Positions 62,916 through 64,000 of a stretch of 64,000 nucleotides of DNA are shown piece after piece (positions within the stretch are counted from its first letter, which is position 1; every line of letters begins with the position of its first letter). The position numbers and the translations under genes are program-made. The notes below the pieces were generated by a model. The model worked only from the letters and a program-made list of their open reading frames with translations, was not told where the DNA came from and searched no databases. Source of the stretch: Alg239-R122 sp041746135 (lineage in GTDB: Bacteria > Pseudomonadota > Alphaproteobacteria > Sphingomonadales > Sphingomonadaceae); the NCBI GenBank assembly GCA_041746135.1, contig JBGTHQ010000023.1:1-64000 (forward strand). Reading direction: 5' to 3'.

Positions 62916-64000
62916 ATGAAAAAAATATTGCTCGCGACGAGTGCCTTGCTTGCGACATGCGCACTGGCCACACCAGCCAATGCTCTGAAGTTTGTTTTGA
63001 ACAACCAAGGCGGCGTTGAAGCCGGCACGAACGCGTTCCGTGGCTTTACCGCAGCAACCAATTTTTGGTCATCCGTGCTGACAAATGATGTCACCATCAA
63101 TCTGAATGTGCGCTTTGGGCAATTGGCTCCGAATGTATTGGGGTCGGCAGCTAGCACACGAGCCGGCGTTTTTGTGGAACCGTTCCTTAATGCACTCGCT
63201 GCGACCGGAACGACCAATCTGGACAGCCAAGCCGTATTCCCATCGCTCCGGCCGTCGCAATTTACTGACGAAGACGGAAACATAATTCAAAGTGTTCACG
63301 CGCTGATCTCCGCTCCGAAAGACAATGGTCTTGGCGTAGCAACCCCCGTTACGCGCACATTGGATGCAGATGGCAGTGCGAATAATGTGGTGCTCAATGC
63401 AAACACCGCAGTGCTCAAAGCCGTTGGCTTGTTTACAGGGGATACGAATGCAGCCGATGCTAACATAAGTTTCAGCAATCAGTTCAACTTCGATTTTGAC
63501 CCAACCGATGGCATTTCAAGCAACGCCATCGATTTTATTGGCGTTGCTATTCATGAAATTGGCCATGCCCTCGGTTTTGTCTCGGGTGTCGATACGTATG
63601 ATAGCGTAGGGGCGCAAAATCTTAATCTGGACCTCAACCAATTTCGGATCATGAGTACGCTCGATCTTTTCCGCTACAGCGCGTTGAGCGGTCAACTGGG
63701 TGTTCTCGATTGGGCTGTCGGCGGCGCTTTCGGTAGCAATGAGGCACCGTTCTTTTCGATTGATGGCGGCAAGTCCGTTTTCACCAGCGGATCGGGTCCC
63801 GGTTTCTTTTCTACAGGGCGGTCTCTGGGTGATCGTCAGCAGGCAAGTCACTGGAAAGACCTTAATCCGCCGCTTGGTTTGCTTGATCCTACAGTGGCAT
63901 TCGGTCAGGAAACGACCGTAACCACGCTTGATCTCGCAGCCTATGATGCCATGGGCTGGAATGTGAACTATGATGTTCTGGCAAATCCGAACCGGGCATT
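62916..64000 (+). CDS. Secreted metalloprotease of the NF038122 type, 3' end outside window
   Basis: Open from ATG 62916 (GGGGG ribosome site just before) to the window end, 361 codons visible, no stop. The signal peptide is 'MKKILLATSALLATCALATPANA'. The catalytic zinc motif is H213-EIGH-ALGF, followed by a typical 'LNLDLNQFRIMSTLDLFRYS' and 'LDLAAYDAMGWNVNYD'. The family bears a PEP-CTERM sorting end; that end would lie beyond base 64000. It probably acts at the cell surface. It lies next to a PEPxxWA-CTERM gene. Confidence 0.9.
   Translation, partial: MKKILLATSALLATCALATPANALKFVLNNQGGVEAGTNAFRGFTAATNFWSSVLTNDVTINLNVRFGQLAPNVLGSAASTRAGVFVEPFLNALAATGTTNLDSQAVFPSLRPSQFTDEDGNIIQSVHALISAPKDNGLGVATPVTRTLDADGSANNVVLNANTAVLKAVGLFTGDTNAADANISFSNQFNFDFDPTDGISSNAIDFIGVAIHEIGHALGFVSGVDTYDSVGAQNLNLDLNQFRIMSTLDLFRYSALSGQLGVLDWAVGGAFGSNEAPFFSIDGGKSVFTSGSGPGFFSTGRSLGDRQQASHWKDLNPPLGLLDPTVAFGQETTVTTLDLAAYDAMGWNVNYDVLANPNRA

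Overview
The window looks like chromosomal DNA of a sphingomonad-type alphaproteobacterium (Sphingomonadales). This rests on a large TonB-dependent receptor, a PEPxxWA-type CTERM protein, a GapR/DUF2312 protein, a DUF1244 and a DUF2093 protein, the alphaproteobacterial tol-pal layout, and fairly GC-rich coding DNA. I see no rRNA, tRNA, CRISPR array, prophage or insertion sequence. Nearly all space is filled by genes on both strands.

Layout. 1-5.9 kb: end of xseA, DUF2093, an M23 lipoprotein peptidase, a TonB receptor and small secreted proteins. 6-14.4 kb: clpB, a penicillin-acylase-type enzyme, an M16 peptidase and a small protein. 14.5-19.1 kb: the complete ybgC-tolQRAB-pal cell-envelope operon on the minus strand with recognisable promoters. 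19.2-19.9 kb: a small membrane protein plus XRE regulator pair behind tandem palindromic operators. 19.9-24.1 kb: ruvB, ruvA, ruvC, yebC, gapR and DUF1244, with palindromic repeat elements in the ruv gaps. 24.1-32 kb: pyruvate kinase, a HAD phosphatase, ribosomal protein L36, galE, lipoproteins, an M14 carboxypeptidase, gpmA and a LysR regulator. 32-40.2 kb: an orphan terminator that may end a small RNA, a CDC48-type double AAA ATPase, DUF4112, two solute-binding lipoproteins, a PilZ protein and a CitE/MaoC pair.

40.3-50.6 kb is the most unusual region. A minus-strand SH3-domain membrane protein lies back to back with a five-gene plus-strand operon. The operon encodes a membrane-anchored VWA-like protein, a four-helix membrane protein, a tubulin/FtsZ-like protein, a 1195-residue protein with a C-terminal actin/Hsp70-type ATPase fold, and a lipoprotein-like membrane protein. 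The first and last proteins share a homologous domain of about 120 residues that is predicted to be cytoplasmic in both. This ties the six genes into one system, which I infer to be an envelope-attached cytoskeletal or membrane-remodelling machine that contains both a tubulin-like and an actin-like nucleotide-binding protein.

50.7-57.3 kb: sdaA, then a TetR repressor divergent from a DevBCA-like ABC exporter with an outer-membrane factor. A near-perfect promoter is overlapped by a 34-bp palindrome. 57.3-61.8 kb: an ECF sigma / anti-sigma pair followed by two complementary DUF4331-type secreted proteins and a TPR membrane protein. 62.1-64 kb: a PEPxxWA-CTERM protein and the start of a HEIGH-motif secreted metalloprotease that runs off the end.
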